Shown: positions 19,479 to 28,813, counted from the stretch's first letter. The stretch is 64,000 bases of DNA from an uncultured Agathobacter sp. (GCA_934316545.1 CAKRDT010000008.1:1-64000); one strand, 5' to 3'. Notes: generated by a model from the letters alone, not told the origin. Program-made: numbers and translations.

Positions 19479-19507
19479 ATTATAACGTACGCATTTCATT
19501 TACGCAA
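19479..19507 (-). promoter_or_regulatory. Promoter of the ZTP riboswitch-pflB transcript
   Basis: TATAAT (19484-19479) and a weak TTGCGT (19507-19502) on the minus strand, 17-base spacer. The expected start, about seven bases downstream of TATAAT, falls on the first base of the riboswitch P1 stem (19472), so the transcript would begin with the aptamer. Confidence 0.75.
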
Positions 19508-19539
19508 GCCCTAATTTACTCGATTCGAATTCCACTTTC

Positions 19540-19624
19540 TTCCTATCTCCGGGTCAAGCCTCACCGGCGGTTCTCTTGACCCAGATTTCTTTTTCCTTCT
19601 CCGGATCATGCCTCACCGGCGGTT
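19540..19624. repeat. Imperfect tandem repeat downstream of rsmH
   Basis: A 32-33 base unit occurs at 19540-19572 and again at 19593-19624, differing by two substitutions and one single-base gap. Both contain CCTCACCGGCGGTT. The spacing is 53 bases. The copies lie just after the rsmH stop codon; the first copy is also bounded by GTCAAG and CTTGAC, which could form a hairpin. Function unknown. Confidence 0.7.
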
Positions 19625-19638
19625 TCCCCGAAATAGAT

Positions 19639-20688
19639 TTACGCGCGCACAGCCCAGCGCATCTTTGTAGAATGTGCACGTGCATTCTGCGCACATTCCT
19701 GTGCCGAAGGACGTACAATATCCTTCGAATACGCACGGTAGATTCCGTCACGGAATCCTTCTTTTAATGCACGTTTGACCAATTTATCCTCACCGGAATG
19801 GAATGTCAGGATGGCAACACGTCCACCCGGACGAAGCGCATCCGGCAGCTTCTCCATGAATTCATATAACACTTCAAATTCGTGGTTCACATCAATACGA
19901 AGCGCCTGAAATACTCTCTGGCAGGTTTTCTTGATCGTATCTTTCTTCTCCTTCTCCGGAAGAAAATCAAGAGTCTTTTCAATAACCTGGCGAAGCTTCG
20001 TTGTCGTGTCGATCCGGTTTCCTTTACGGATCTCATCCGTGATCGCCTTGGCAAGTTCCTCACAGTATGGTTCGTCCGAATTCTCGTAGAGCATTCCCGC
20101 AAGCTCGTCCCTTGAGATCGTATCGAGGCGTTCCGCCGCACTGATTCCGCTTTGCTGATTCAACCGCAGATCCAGCGGTCCTTCCGTCTTAAATGAGAAG
20201 CCTCGTTCCGGATTATCAATCTGCATCGAGGATACGCCGAGATCCGCAAGGATAAAATCGAATCCTCCGACTTCTTTTGCGATCTCATCGATCGTACAGA
20301 AATTCTGCAGACGAACCGTGAGAATGTCCTCTCCGAATCCCTGATCCGCAAGACGCTTCTTCGTCTTTTCCGATTCCACGGGATCGACATCCGTCGCATA
20401 GATGTGCCCCTGCCCATTTAAGCACTGCAGCATCGCCTTGGTATGTCCGCCATATCCGAGTGTTGCATCGAATCCGGTCTCGCCCGGCTGGATCTTCAGA
20501 AAATCCAATATTTCATTGACCATGATTGAGATATGCATACCTGCCGGGGTGTTTCCCTTACTGATCACATGCTCGATTGTGTCCTTGTACTTCTCCGGCT
20601 GTAATTCCTTATATTTTTCTTCAAAACGCCTCGGGTATTTGCCCTTGTAGCGCGGGCGACGCTTATGTACAGTCGTCTCCTGTTCCAT
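19639..20688 (-). CDS. rsmH: 16S rRNA (cytosine(1402)-N4)-methyltransferase RsmH
   Basis: SAM-dependent methyltransferase acting on C1402 in 16S rRNA of the 30S subunit. The 349-residue product has a basic, tyrosine-rich extension of about 45 residues before the usual start, then HISIMVNEILDFL, the SAM-binding FDATLGYGGHTKAML, the VGGFDFILADLGVSSMQID block and the C-terminal LTFHSGEDKLVKRALK. ATG at 20688 is chosen because GAGGAG precedes it by seven bases; ATGs upstream at 20709/20706 lack this. Usually the gene heads the mraZ-mraW-ftsL cell-division cluster. Here no mraZ or ftsL neighbours are seen, so it is detached from that cluster. Confidence 0.95.
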   Translation of the reverse strand: MEQETTVHKRRPRYKGKYPRRFEEKYKELQPEKYKDTIEHVISKGNTPAGMHISIMVNEILDFLKIQPGETGFDATLGYGGHTKAMLQCLNGQGHIYATDVDPVESEKTKKRLADQGFGEDILTVRLQNFCTIDEIAKEVGGFDFILADLGVSSMQIDNPERGFSFKTEGPLDLRLNQQSGISAAERLDTISRDELAGMLYENSDEPYCEELAKAITDEIRKGNRIDTTTKLRQVIEKTLDFLPEKEKKDTIKKTCQRVFQALRIDVNHEFEVLYEFMEKLPDALRPGGRVAILTFHSGEDKLVKRALKEGFRDGIYRAYSKDIVRPSAQECAQNARAHSTKMRWAVRA

Positions 20689-20800
20689 TGTTTTCTCCTC
20701 TATCATCAATGCTTACTCTCACTGCTTTTCTGCTTACATCCATTGCCGCCCATTTATACCATAATGCAACGACCCGTCTGCAAGTTTCTTTCCATACGCG

Positions 20801-21862
20801 TCAGACTTCCGCTAATGGCAGCTCCAACACAACCGCATCATCCTCATCCACGCGGAAAACCGGCTGCCATACGACATCCTCCACCGGCTCAAAATGCAGC
20901 GCAGAACAAGCGATACGTCCTTCCATTTTCTCTTCCAGCTTTCCTGCAAGAAAGATGGAAGTCGGACCATCTGCATGACCGATCACACTGACACTTGCAA
21001 CTACCTTATCATCTTTCATAACCGGTTGATCCCCTTGCGCACAATCATTGAAATATAAATTTTCCTGTGCGATCTCCGGCTCTATCCGATAGCTCATCTG
21101 CATACAGCATCTCGGATATTCCATTTTACGCATCGTAACCGGAAATTTCGGTAGCTCGATCGGATCTAATCCCAATACCGTAAGCTTATATTGTTCCTTG
21201 GTCTTAGGATTTACGATTTCCACACTCTCGCCCGGTTTCAGTGGTCCGAACGTTTCGCCGCATACCTGATGTGGTCCTGTTTTTAATCGAAGCTGCATCG
21301 AAGAAATCTTCGGCTTGCGCATCGTTGCCCACGCAAAGTTGATCCTATGAAACGACCACACTTTCGAGGCATCCAGATTGTAATGTCTGGTCCACGCATA
21401 CGCTTCCGCATCCCCACAGATTTCCGGTTCCGATTCCTCTTCCGGACAATCGGTAGCCGGCACGGGAACACTTCCGGCAGACACTCCGCTCATAACAGAT
21501 GCCGGAAGATCGGTCATTCCGCTGCTGCCTGACCACTTCAGCGGCTTTCCGTTAATACTCAGTTCCGGAACCAGATCCACATTCACCGGATTCTCCTCGA
21601 GAATCTGATTTTCAAGTGCCTGCGGCAGATCATCGCGATCCTCATAATCCTTCCACTTATCGACAAACGCGCGCATCACATCCGGTTCCACGCATTTCCC
21701 CACATCAAGCACAAGTCCCTTGCCGCAGAGATAGACAGACAACACCACCCACGTATCTCCATTCCATGTAAACTTATGATTCAGCGGTAATTCTTCCCCT
21801 GCGCGCGACCTGAACGGACGGCTGAAATCGTTGTAGCGTACCTTCCATTCCTGTTCTGTCAT
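20801..21862 (-). CDS. Hypothetical protein, Lachnospiraceae-type
   Basis: A 353-residue protein that I do not recognise. It starts MTEQEWKVRYNDFSRPF and has no signal peptide or membrane segment, so it is probably cytoplasmic. Two parts are visible: residues 1-100 and a C-terminal half (about 145-350) rich in beta strands, with cysteines CCMQMSY and the phrase FLAGKLEEKMEGRIACSALHFEP. A low-complexity link (about 115-150) joins them. The gene lies between the DUF362 gene (15 bases away, probably the same operon) and rsmH. Ribosome site AGGAGG-type GGAGGC is present before ATG 21862. No catalytic motif was found. Confidence 0.7.
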   Translation of the reverse strand: MTEQEWKVRYNDFSRPFRSRAGEELPLNHKFTWNGDTWVVLSVYLCGKGLVLDVGKCVEPDVMRAFVDKWKDYEDRDDLPQALENQILEENPVNVDLVPELSINGKPLKWSGSSGMTDLPASVMSGVSAGSVPVPATDCPEEESEPEICGDAEAYAWTRHYNLDASKVWSFHRINFAWATMRKPKISSMQLRLKTGPHQVCGETFGPLKPGESVEIVNPKTKEQYKLTVLGLDPIELPKFPVTMRKMEYPRCCMQMSYRIEPEIAQENLYFNDCAQGDQPVMKDDKVVASVSVIGHADGPTSIFLAGKLEEKMEGRIACSALHFEPVEDVVWQPVFRVDEDDAVVLELPLAEV

Positions 21863-21877
21863 AGAGATTACAGCCTC

Positions 21878-23005
21878 CTAGATCGTAATCAATTCGTATT
21901 CGTTCGTTCCAAGCCCGATCTTGACCGCATGCTCGATGCATGTCTTCCACTCGGTATCCGGATGCGTCATATGGAAATGATCCGCATGTTCCTCATGATG
22001 GTCATGGTCACATTTTTCCAGATTGTGACCAAGCACACTATCCTTGACCGGAGTCATCCGGTTGCACAAATCCGCACACGCCTGATCCAAAGCGACCGGA
22101 TCAAACGATGCCAGCATTCCGACATTCGGGATGATCGGGATATCGTTTTCAGGGTGGCAGTCACAGTTCGGCGAGACATCACAGATCAGCGAAACATGGA
22201 AGCAAGGGCGATCCTTACATACCGCATACGCATACTCTGCCATCTTGTAATTGAGCATCGCCACCGAATCATTATAGTCCGCAGCGATCGCATCCTTCGG
22301 GCAGACAGCCAGGCAACGTCCGCAACCGACACACTTGTCATGATCGATATGTACCTTGTGGTTCTCCATGATCGGCGCTCCATGTGCACAGATTTTCTGA
22401 CAGGAACCGCATCCCACACACTGCGCCTCATTAACGCTTGGCTTACCGTCACAATGCTGCTCCATCTTTCCGGCACGGGATCCGCATCCCATACCGATAT
22501 TCTTGATTGCGCCACCGAATCCTGCCATCTCATGTCCCTTGAAATGAGTCAGTGAAATAAATACATCCGCATCCATGATCGCATGTCCGATCTTGGCTTC
22601 CTTTACATACTCTCCGTTGATCGGAACGATCGTCTCATCGGTTCCTTTGAGTCCATCCGCGATCAATACATGGCACCCCGTCTGCAGCGGCGAAAATCCG
22701 TTTACATATGCGGTATCCAGATGATCCAACGCATTCTTACGGCTGCCGACATAAAGCGTGTTACAATCCGTCAGGAATGGCTTTCCCCCCAGTTCCTTAC
22801 AGTAATCCGCAACAACTTTTGCGTAATTCGGACGTAAAAAAGCGAGATTTCCATACTCTCCGAAATGAATCTTGATTGCTGCATATTTGTCTTTCATGTC
22901 AATCGTTTCAAAACCGGCTTTCTTCATCAGCCGGTGCAGCTTCTGCAAAAGATTCTCGCTTCCTGTTGTCTTAAATGTTGTAAAATATACGTTCTGTTTC
23001 TCCAT
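21878..23005 (-). CDS. DUF362 domain protein with two 4Fe-4S ferredoxin clusters
   Basis: A 375-residue protein with a DUF362 domain in residues 1-180 (IHFGEYGNLAFLRP, ISLTHFKGHEMAGFGGAIKNIGMGC) and two ferredoxin motifs, CVGCGSCQKIC and CVGCGRCLAVC, both followed by distant Pro/Cys pairs as expected for 4Fe-4S clusters. A tail with a His-rich segment (CDHDHHEEHADHFHMTH) ends the protein and may bind metal. DUF362 proteins are widespread in anaerobes and their function is unknown; an electron-transfer role is inferred from the clusters. ATG at 23005 follows CAGGAGGTAATT. The gene at 20801 follows 15 bases later. Confidence 0.9.
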   Translation of the reverse strand: MEKQNVYFTTFKTTGSENLLQKLHRLMKKAGFETIDMKDKYAAIKIHFGEYGNLAFLRPNYAKVVADYCKELGGKPFLTDCNTLYVGSRKNALDHLDTAYVNGFSPLQTGCHVLIADGLKGTDETIVPINGEYVKEAKIGHAIMDADVFISLTHFKGHEMAGFGGAIKNIGMGCGSRAGKMEQHCDGKPSVNEAQCVGCGSCQKICAHGAPIMENHKVHIDHDKCVGCGRCLAVCPKDAIAADYNDSVAMLNYKMAEYAYAVCKDRPCFHVSLICDVSPNCDCHPENDIPIIPNVGMLASFDPVALDQACADLCNRMTPVKDSVLGHNLEKCDHDHHEEHADHFHMTHPDTEWKTCIEHAVKIGLGTNEYELITI

Positions 23006-23093
23006 AATTACCTCCTGTGTATCCTGGCTCTCTGTTATTGCGCAATCCATTTTGCGCATCTGCCCTTTGGACTTCTCTTTCCACTGAACTTTT

Positions 23094-23789
23094 TTAATCG
23101 GTCTTCATGCGCTGGCGCTGCTTTTCATTAATAAATTTGCGAAGCTGCGGATTGTCAAACTTCATTTTACATCCATACAGAAAACGGCCATCCGATACGG
23201 TTGTCTTGCGCACACATGCCCCAACAAGCATGATTGCCGTATCCTTATCAAGCATCTCCGCGCGGACTTCCTCTCCACCTCGAATATCTTCCTTTGTGGT
23301 GACAATTGCAAATCCGTTTAAAGACACATCACGCACCATTCCCTGCACCTGCACCCGGTCTCTTCCGACCGTAATGTTGGCCGGCGCATGCACATCCAGG
23401 CGATACGCATGTCTACGGTTCATTTTAATGCCTTCTTTGCTCGGCATAATAACGTGGCACGGACCGTTATCCCCTCTGGCATGTTTGATGATCACATTCT
23501 CCCACACGATCGGCGGGGTATCTGCTTCCACCAAATACAGATCAATAAATACATTAGGGGATTGAAAACTAACGGTTGCCATCCCTTTTTCTTTTTTTGC
23601 GCCCGCTTTATCTCCTGATGCCGCAGCGGTCTTAATTTCATCTACAACGACCGCCGCCGCATACACGTTTTGTACCTTTACCGAAAAGTCCAACGAGCGC
23701 GTACCCCGTATCTCCACGCCGTCTTTCATCACCTTGGGAAAGACTTTGACAACGAGATTGCTTCCCTTCTCAATTTCCGAAATTTTCAT
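23094..23789 (-). CDS. PilZ-domain protein, probable c-di-GMP receptor
   Basis: A 231-residue protein with an N-terminal YcgR-like region (beta-rich, about 1-115) and a C-terminal PilZ domain. The c-di-GMP contacts are visible: RRHAYRL (RxxxR) and DVSLNGFAI (D/NxSxxG). The CKMKFDNPQLRKFINEKQRQR tail is typical of flagellar-brake type proteins. Two-domain YcgR proteins usually slow the flagellar motor when c-di-GMP is high; no flagellar gene is near, so the partner is unknown. It lies 15 bases downstream of the response regulator and may be part of its operon. No signal peptide. Confidence 0.88.
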   Translation of the reverse strand: MKISEIEKGSNLVVKVFPKVMKDGVEIRGTRSLDFSVKVQNVYAAAVVVDEIKTAAASGDKAGAKKEKGMATVSFQSPNVFIDLYLVEADTPPIVWENVIIKHARGDNGPCHVIMPSKEGIKMNRRHAYRLDVHAPANITVGRDRVQVQGMVRDVSLNGFAIVTTKEDIRGGEEVRAEMLDKDTAIMLVGACVRKTTVSDGRFLYGCKMKFDNPQLRKFINEKQRQRMKTD

Positions 23790-23804
23790 AAACTAATTAT
23801 CCCT

Positions 23805-24494
23805 TTATAGTTTAAATCTGTACCCTACGCCCCATATCGTCTCAATGTATTGCGGTTTGGTAGTATTAAGTTCAATTTTCTCGCGAATCTTTTTAATATG
23901 CACGGTTACCGTTGCAATATCTCCAATGGATTCCATATCCCAGATCTCACGGAACAATTCTTCCTTCGTAAATACATGATTCGGATGCTCCGCAAGAAAG
24001 GTAAGGAGATCAAACTCCTTCGTCGTAAATGGTTTTTCCTCGCCGTTAACCCATACGCGCCGCGCCGTCTTATCAATTCGGATTCCGCGGATTTCCACAA
24101 TATCGTTCTCCGGCATATTGCTTCCGATCAAGCGCTCGTAACGTGCAAGATGAGCCTTTACCCGTGCAACCAGCTCACTTGGCGAAAACGGCTTTGTCAC
24201 ATAATCATCTGCTCCAAGTCCCAATCCACGGATTTTGTCAATATCATCCTTCTTCGCCGATACCATCAGAATCGGGGTGTTTTTCTTCTCACGGATCTGG
24301 CGGCAGATTTCAAATCCATCCACTTCCGGAAGCATCAGATCCAGAATGAACAGATCAAAATCTTCCTTCAAAGCCCGATCCAATCCGCTTTTACCATCAT
24401 TCTCGATTTCGACTTCAAAACCGCTAAGTTCCAGATAATCCTTCTCCAGATCTGCAATCGCGACCTCGTCTTCCACGATCAAAATTTTACTCAT
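23805..24494 (-). CDS. OmpR/PhoB-family response regulator
   Basis: A 229-residue two-component regulator. The receiver has acidic residues E8/D9 (VEDEVAIADLE), the phospho-acceptor Asp in DLFILDLMLPEVDG (about residue 53), and K near 105 (YVTKPF). The C-terminal winged helix has TKEFDLLTFLAEHPNHVFT and VTVHIKKIREKIE, ending in TIWGVGYRF. It overlaps the sensor kinase by eight bases, so the pair is translationally coupled. The target genes are unknown. An uncharacterised PilZ gene follows 15 bases later. Confidence 0.95.
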   Translation of the reverse strand: MSKILIVEDEVAIADLEKDYLELSGFEVEIENDGKSGLDRALKEDFDLFILDLMLPEVDGFEICRQIREKKNTPILMVSAKKDDIDKIRGLGLGADDYVTKPFSPSELVARVKAHLARYERLIGSNMPENDIVEIRGIRIDKTARRVWVNGEEKPFTTKEFDLLTFLAEHPNHVFTKEELFREIWDMESIGDIATVTVHIKKIREKIELNTTKPQYIETIWGVGYRFKL

Positions 24495-25977
24495 CTACTT
24501 TTACCTCCTGATACTTACGAATTACAAAATACATCGTTGTTCCGCAATCTTCCTTGCTGGTAGCCCAGATTTTACCACCATGATCCTCGATAATCTTCTT
24601 TACAATTGACAAACCGATACCACTTCCGCCCGTTGCTGAATTTCTCGACGCATCCGCACGGTAAAACCGGTCGAAAATATAAGGCAGATCCTTCTGGGCA
24701 ATTCCCCGTCCGTTATCTTCAATCTCAACCTGAATAAAGTCTCCGACGTCCTTGATCCGGATATTAATGTATTTGTCGGTCTTGTTCATATACTTGACCG
24801 AATTGCCGATAATATTATTCACGACACGCCTAAGCTGCTCCGGATCCGCAATAATAAGCGTTTCTGCCGTAGCATAATTAAAATACGACAAACCGATGCC
24901 CTTTGCTTCAAGATCCAGACCGATTTCCTCAATGCAGTCCTTAAAATACTCATAGACATTTAACTTTGTAAAATTGTACGGAATACGGTTCGTATCAATC
25001 TTGGAATAAAGTGTCAGCTCATTGATAAGCATGTCCATCTCATTAGCTTTATTGTATATGGTTCGCACATATTTATCAACTTTTTCCGGTGTATTGGCCA
25101 CCCCATCCATAATTCCTTCCGAGTATCCCTTGACCGCTGTAATCGGAGTCTTGAGATCATGCGCGATATTGCTGATCAACGCTTTATTCTCACGTTCGCT
25201 ATTGATTTTTTCTTCCGCATTGTCTTTCAGGCGTTGGCGCATCTCTTCAAAGGTAACACATAATTCGCCGATTTCGTCATCTCCGCGGACATCCATCTCA
25301 AAATCCAGATTGCCTTCCTTTATGCTTTCTGCCGCTGCCCGGAGCTTCTTGATCGGAGTGATCATACTCTGGTAGATCCAGATGATCATCATGAACGCTG
25401 TCATAAGCAGGATCAGAACGACCGCAACCACGCCGCCAAAAACAAGCTGACGCACTTCCGGCACACTCTCATCCATCGATGTGATAATAAATACACTCGT
25501 ATTTTTCCCGGCATCATTCTTAAAATCAACCTGTTTCACGAGCACATCCTCTTCGCTGTCGATGTAGATTCCCTCACCGGATTTTGATCCGGTTTTGCCA
25601 TACTTCGGCAGCGAATCAAGCATCGATTCATTGTCCGTTCCTCCATTGTAATAATAACGCTCTCCAACACGCACAATCAAATAGGAATACTTCGTCAACA
25701 GATCCGCATTCATATCCTGCAGATAACTTGTATCTAGCAACTCCTCCGAATGATTGCGGGCAGCCCTCTTGATCTTCTCAAAATCTGCAACGGTATATTT
25801 ATTTAACAGCTGTACCGAATTCATAATGCTATACGCATTGGCATTCTTAATTCCGTATGTTTCCTCCATCACATGTGTCTGAAAATTGCAAAAACCTATG
25901 ATGGTGATTGCCGCAAGAAACACCGGTACAAAAATAATGATGCAAAAAGAAATGATCAGTTTCGTCTTGATCTTCAT
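24487..25977 (-). CDS. Sensor histidine kinase
   Basis: A 496-residue membrane kinase. Membrane segments lie at about 7-28 and 170-200, flanking an extracellular sensor domain of about 140 residues. HAMP (about 200-250) and the dimerisation box ALISNIAHDLKTPITAVKGYSEG (phospho-His) follow. The ATPase part has N (NNIIGNSVKYM), DNGRG, FDRFYRAD and GGSGIGLSIVKKI. It partners the response regulator downstream. The extracellular domain has no family I can name, so the stimulus is unknown. The neighbouring metK gene is a separate unit: metK ends 132 bases further downstream and has its own terminator. Confidence 0.95.
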   Translation of the reverse strand: MKIKTKLIISFCIIIFVPVFLAAITIIGFCNFQTHVMEETYGIKNANAYSIMNSVQLLNKYTVADFEKIKRAARNHSEELLDTSYLQDMNADLLTKYSYLIVRVGERYYYNGGTDNESMLDSLPKYGKTGSKSGEGIYIDSEEDVLVKQVDFKNDAGKNTSVFIITSMDESVPEVRQLVFGGVVAVVLILLMTAFMMIIWIYQSMITPIKKLRAAAESIKEGNLDFEMDVRGDDEIGELCVTFEEMRQRLKDNAEEKINSERENKALISNIAHDLKTPITAVKGYSEGIMDGVANTPEKVDKYVRTIYNKANEMDMLINELTLYSKIDTNRIPYNFTKLNVYEYFKDCIEEIGLDLEAKGIGLSYFNYATAETLIIADPEQLRRVVNNIIGNSVKYMNKTDKYINIRIKDVGDFIQVEIEDNGRGIAQKDLPYIFDRFYRADASRNSATGGSGIGLSIVKKIIEDHGGKIWATSKEDCGTTMYFVIRKYQEVKVDE

Positions 25978-26008
25978 AATGATTTCTTCATCCTCCGTTC
26001 AACCCACT

Positions 26009-26042
26009 AAAAAAGCACAGAGATCAAATTCCCTGTGCTTTA
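26009..26042 (-). terminator. Intrinsic terminator of metK
   Basis: Arms AAAAGCACAG and CTGTGCTTTT (26011-26020 and 26033-26042) form a stem; on the minus strand it is followed by a U run (GCTTTTTTAG). It lies between metK and the sensor kinase. Confidence 0.85.
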
Positions 26043-26108
26043 TTATAACATTGTTTATTTGGAAAGTATGTAAACTTTTCATAAACATACGAAAGCTGCA
26101 AAACCAAA

Positions 26109-27290
26109 TTAAAGATACTTCTTTAATGCCTCGGCCTTGTCAATTGCTTCCCACGGAAGATCCAGATCCGTGCGTCCGAAATGTCCATACGCTGCTGTGC
26201 CGCGATAGATCGGTCTGCGCAGATCAAGCATCTTGATGATTCCGGCCGGACGCAGATCAAAGTTTTCTCTTACAATCTCAACAAGCCTGTCATCGGCGAT
26301 CTTTCCGGTTCCGAATGTATCAACCATAACCGATGTAGGTTCTGCCACACCGATTGCATAAGACAACTGGATCTCACATTTCTCCGCAAGTCCTGCTGCT
26401 ACAATGTTCTTTGCAACATAGCGGGCAGCGTATGCTGCAGAACGATCAACCTTGGTGCAATCCTTTCCGGAAAAAGCGCCACCGCCGTGGCGGGCATATC
26501 CACCGTAGGTATCTACAATAATCTTACGTCCTGTCAGACCTGCGTCCCCGTGCGGTCCACCGATCACAAAACGTCCGGTAGGATTGATAAAGAACTTTGT
26601 ATGCTCATCGATCATATCCTGCGGAAGAACCGGATCGAATACATATTTTTTGATATCCGCATGAATCTGTTCCTGAGTGACATCCTCATCATGCTGCGTA
26701 GATAATACAACCGCTTCAAGTCTCTTTGGTTTTCCTGCTTCATCATACTCTACGGAAACCTGTGTCTTTCCGTCCGGACGAAGGTAGGTTAAAGTTCCGT
26801 CCTTGCGAACCTTTGTCAACTGTAAAGCAAGCTTATGTGCAAGAGAGATTGGGTAAGGCATTAACTCCGGTGTCTCATTGGTTGCGTAACCAAACATCAT
26901 ACCCTGATCGCCGGCTCCGGTATCAAGCTCATCGGTCAGCTCACCTTCCTTAGCCTCCAGCGCCTTATCAACCCCCATAGCGATATCGCTTGACTGCTGA
27001 TCCAATGCTACCATAACTGCACATGTATGACCGTCAAAGCCGGTTCTGGCATCATTGTATCCGATCTCGTTAACCGTCTTTCTTACGATTGAAGGAATAT
27101 CAAGCTGAGCCTTTGTTGTAATCTCACCTGTTACAAGCACGAATCCTGTACAGCTGGCTGCCTCGCACGCAACACGGCTCATCGGATCCTGTTCCATACA
27201 GGCATCAAGGATGGCATCTGAAATCGCATCACACATTTTGTCAGGATGTCCTTCGGTTACGGACTCTGATGTAAATAATAATTTTTCCAT
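26109..27290 (-). CDS. metK: S-adenosylmethionine synthetase
   Basis: Makes SAM from methionine and ATP. The 393-residue product starts [26 protein letters not shown] (the ATP-binding GHPDK is present). It has the [13 protein letters not shown] hexapeptide-type motif and the later [23 protein letters not shown] motif. ATG at 27290 has AGGAG eight bases upstream and matches known N-termini; 27 further in-frame residues upstream belong to the leader. Transcription is probably controlled by the SAM-I riboswitch immediately upstream, giving feedback by the product. Confidence 0.97.
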   Translation of the reverse strand: MEKLLFTSESVTEGHPDKMCDAISDAILDACMEQDPMSRVACEAASCTGFVLVTGEITTKAQLDIPSIVRKTVNEIGYNDARTGFDGHTCAVMVALDQQSSDIAMGVDKALEAKEGELTDELDTGAGDQGMMFGYATNETPELMPYPISLAHKLALQLTKVRKDGTLTYLRPDGKTQVSVEYDEAGKPKRLEAVVLSTQHDEDVTQEQIHADIKKYVFDPVLPQDMIDEHTKFFINPTGRFVIGGPHGDAGLTGRKIIVDTYGGYARHGGGAFSGKDCTKVDRSAAYAARYVAKNIVAAGLAEKCEIQLSYAIGVAEPTSVMVDTFGTGKIADDRLVEIVRENFDLRPAGIIKMLDLRRPIYRGTAAYGHFGRTDLDLPWEAIDKAEALKKYL

Positions 27291-27325
27291 CGATTTCTCC
27301 TTTCGTTTAAAACGCATTGTACAAT

Positions 27326-27480
27326 AAAAAAATCCGCATGTAAGCGGACTGACTGAATTTAAGATCATCAAATCCTCTTATTGTTCGATTACTCGCTCAG
27401 GTTGGCACCTTCCTGTTGTACAAAACGGGGTTGCCGTGACTTCACAGATCCTATGTATCTCCATCACTCTGAATAAGAGA
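27326..27480 (-). promoter_or_regulatory. SAM-I (S-box) riboswitch of metK
   Basis: On the minus strand the aptamer runs from 27480 to 27374. P1 arms TCTCTTATT and AATAAGAGG pair. The S-box core is present: AGAGTGATGGAGA, GATCTGTGAAGTCACGGCAACC and AGGAAGGTGCCAACCTGAGC. A terminator hairpin AGTCCGC / GCGGATT (27350-27331) with U residues (27332-27326) follows at about 25 bases. Bound SAM should permit the terminator and lower metK. A TTTAAT -10-like element (27497-27492) lies just upstream. Confidence 0.95.
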
Positions 27481-27556
27481 AAAGCTACAATATTAAATTT
27501 GAAATCTCTATCCGCTACAATACGCCAAAATATTGTATCTGTCAAGTCCTATTTTA

Positions 27557-27585
27557 TTGACTTTTTGTGTCGAATTCTTTATACT
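27557..27585 (+). promoter_or_regulatory. Promoter of the HD-GYP gene
   Basis: TTGACT (27557-27562), 17-base spacer, TATACT (27580-27585), 36 bases before the start codon. It diverges from the SAM riboswitch leader of metK. Confidence 0.85.
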
Positions 27586-27621
27586 TTAGATTATGTAGTA
27601 CTTCATTTGGGAGGGCTGATT

Positions 27622-28764
27622 ATGCGTACCTTAGAGCCAAAAGAATTAGAGATTGGAATGATAACTGCCGAACCGGTCAAGACCCCGGTAGGACAAATTC
27701 TTGCGTCTGCCAACACGACCATCACCAGACAGTTGATCAACCGTATGAAATTATATAGAGTGGAAAAGGTTTGTGTCCATAGCGATGCTTTGCAGCCTGC
27801 CCCTCAGCCGGCGGCGAAACCGGATAACCCAAAACCGGTCGAGCAGCCAAGGCAGCCAAAAACATACGCAGAGGAAAGCCAAACACATTCTCAAAAAGTC
27901 GCAGCCTCTCCGGAGTTTCGCGATTTCCAATTTGCATATTTTGCATGCATCCAAAAAATGAAGGAGTCTTTTACCTCCGCTGCCGATCACAATGAACCCA
28001 TTGACACAAATGATCTGCTTGCAAGCGTATCCGAGCTTTTTCTCTCCCGTAACACCATCATTGAATTGTTTGACATGCTTTATAACATGCGAACGATTGC
28101 CGATTCGGTCTACGCACATTGTCTGAATGTTTCATTGATTTCAAGAATGATCGGACGATGGTTAAAATTGCAGACACATGATTTGGATATTTTAACGATT
28201 GCCGGACTTCTTCACGATATCGGCAAACTCAAAATTCCGGAAGAAATTCTCAACAAACCGGGAGCTCTGTCCGATCAAGAATTTGATCTGGTCCGCCAAC
28301 ATCCAAAATACGGGTATGATATCTTAAAACATCAGTCGAATATGGATCCACGTATCAAAAAGACTGCTTTGATGCACCATGAGCGTTGCGACGGCAGCGG
28401 CTATCCAACCGGACTCAGCGAAGACTTCATCGAAAACTTTGCAATGATCGTTGCAATTGCCGATGTCTACGATGCGATGACAGCTGCGCGATCCTACCGG
28501 GCTCCGCTCTGTCCGTTTCAGGTAATCAGCAGCTTCGAAAAAGAAGGGTATCAGAAATATTACACCCGCTACATTCTGACCTTCTTAAAACAGATTGCCG
28601 TAACCTACCAGAGTAACCGGGTAATTTTGAGCGATGGCAGAGGTTGCAATATTGTTATGCTCAATCAAAACGATCTGTCTCGTCCGATCGTTCAGCTGGA
28701 TGACAAAAGCTGTATTGATCTGTCCACCGCAGACAAAGATTTGTATATTAAAGCTGTATTATAG
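27622..28764 (+). CDS. HD-GYP domain protein, probable c-di-GMP phosphodiesterase
   Basis: A 380-residue protein with an N-terminal region ([21 protein letters not shown]...) shared by many HD-GYP proteins, a proline/glutamine-rich linker at about 55-90, and an HD-GYP domain. Landmarks are [19 protein letters not shown] (HD) and [11 protein letters not shown] (HHExxDGxGYP with GYP). It should hydrolyse c-di-GMP. There is no membrane segment. ATG at 27622 follows GGGAGG by about eight bases; the frame continues upstream into the promoter region. It is transcribed alone and ends in the bidirectional terminator shared with murA. Confidence 0.9.
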   Translation: MRTLEPKELEIGMITAEPVKTPVGQILASANTTITRQLINRMKLYRVEKVCVHSDALQPAPQPAAKPDNPKPVEQPRQPKTYAEESQTHSQKVAASPEFRDFQFAYFACIQKMKESFTSAADHNEPIDTNDLLASVSELFLSRNTIIELFDMLYNMRTIADSVYAHCLNVSLISRMIGRWLKLQTHDLDILTIAGLLHDIGKLKIPEEILNKPGALSDQEFDLVRQHPKYGYDILKHQSNMDPRIKKTALMHHERCDGSGYPTGLSEDFIENFAMIVAIADVYDAMTAARSYRAPLCPFQVISSFEKEGYQKYYTRYILTFLKQIAVTYQSNRVILSDGRGCNIVMLNQNDLSRPIVQLDDKSCIDLSTADKDLYIKAVL

Positions 28765-28772
28765 CAATTCGC

Positions 28773-28808
28773 AAAAGATGCCGCACATCCAACTGTGCGG
28801 CATCTTTT
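28773..28808. terminator. Bidirectional terminator between the HD-GYP gene and murA
   Basis: Perfect 14-base arms AAAAGATGCCGCAC and GTGCGGCATCTTTT with an 8-base loop (28773-28786 and 28795-28808). The genes on either side converge here, and both strands gain a U-rich run. Confidence 0.95.
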
Positions 28809-28813
28809 GTCTT

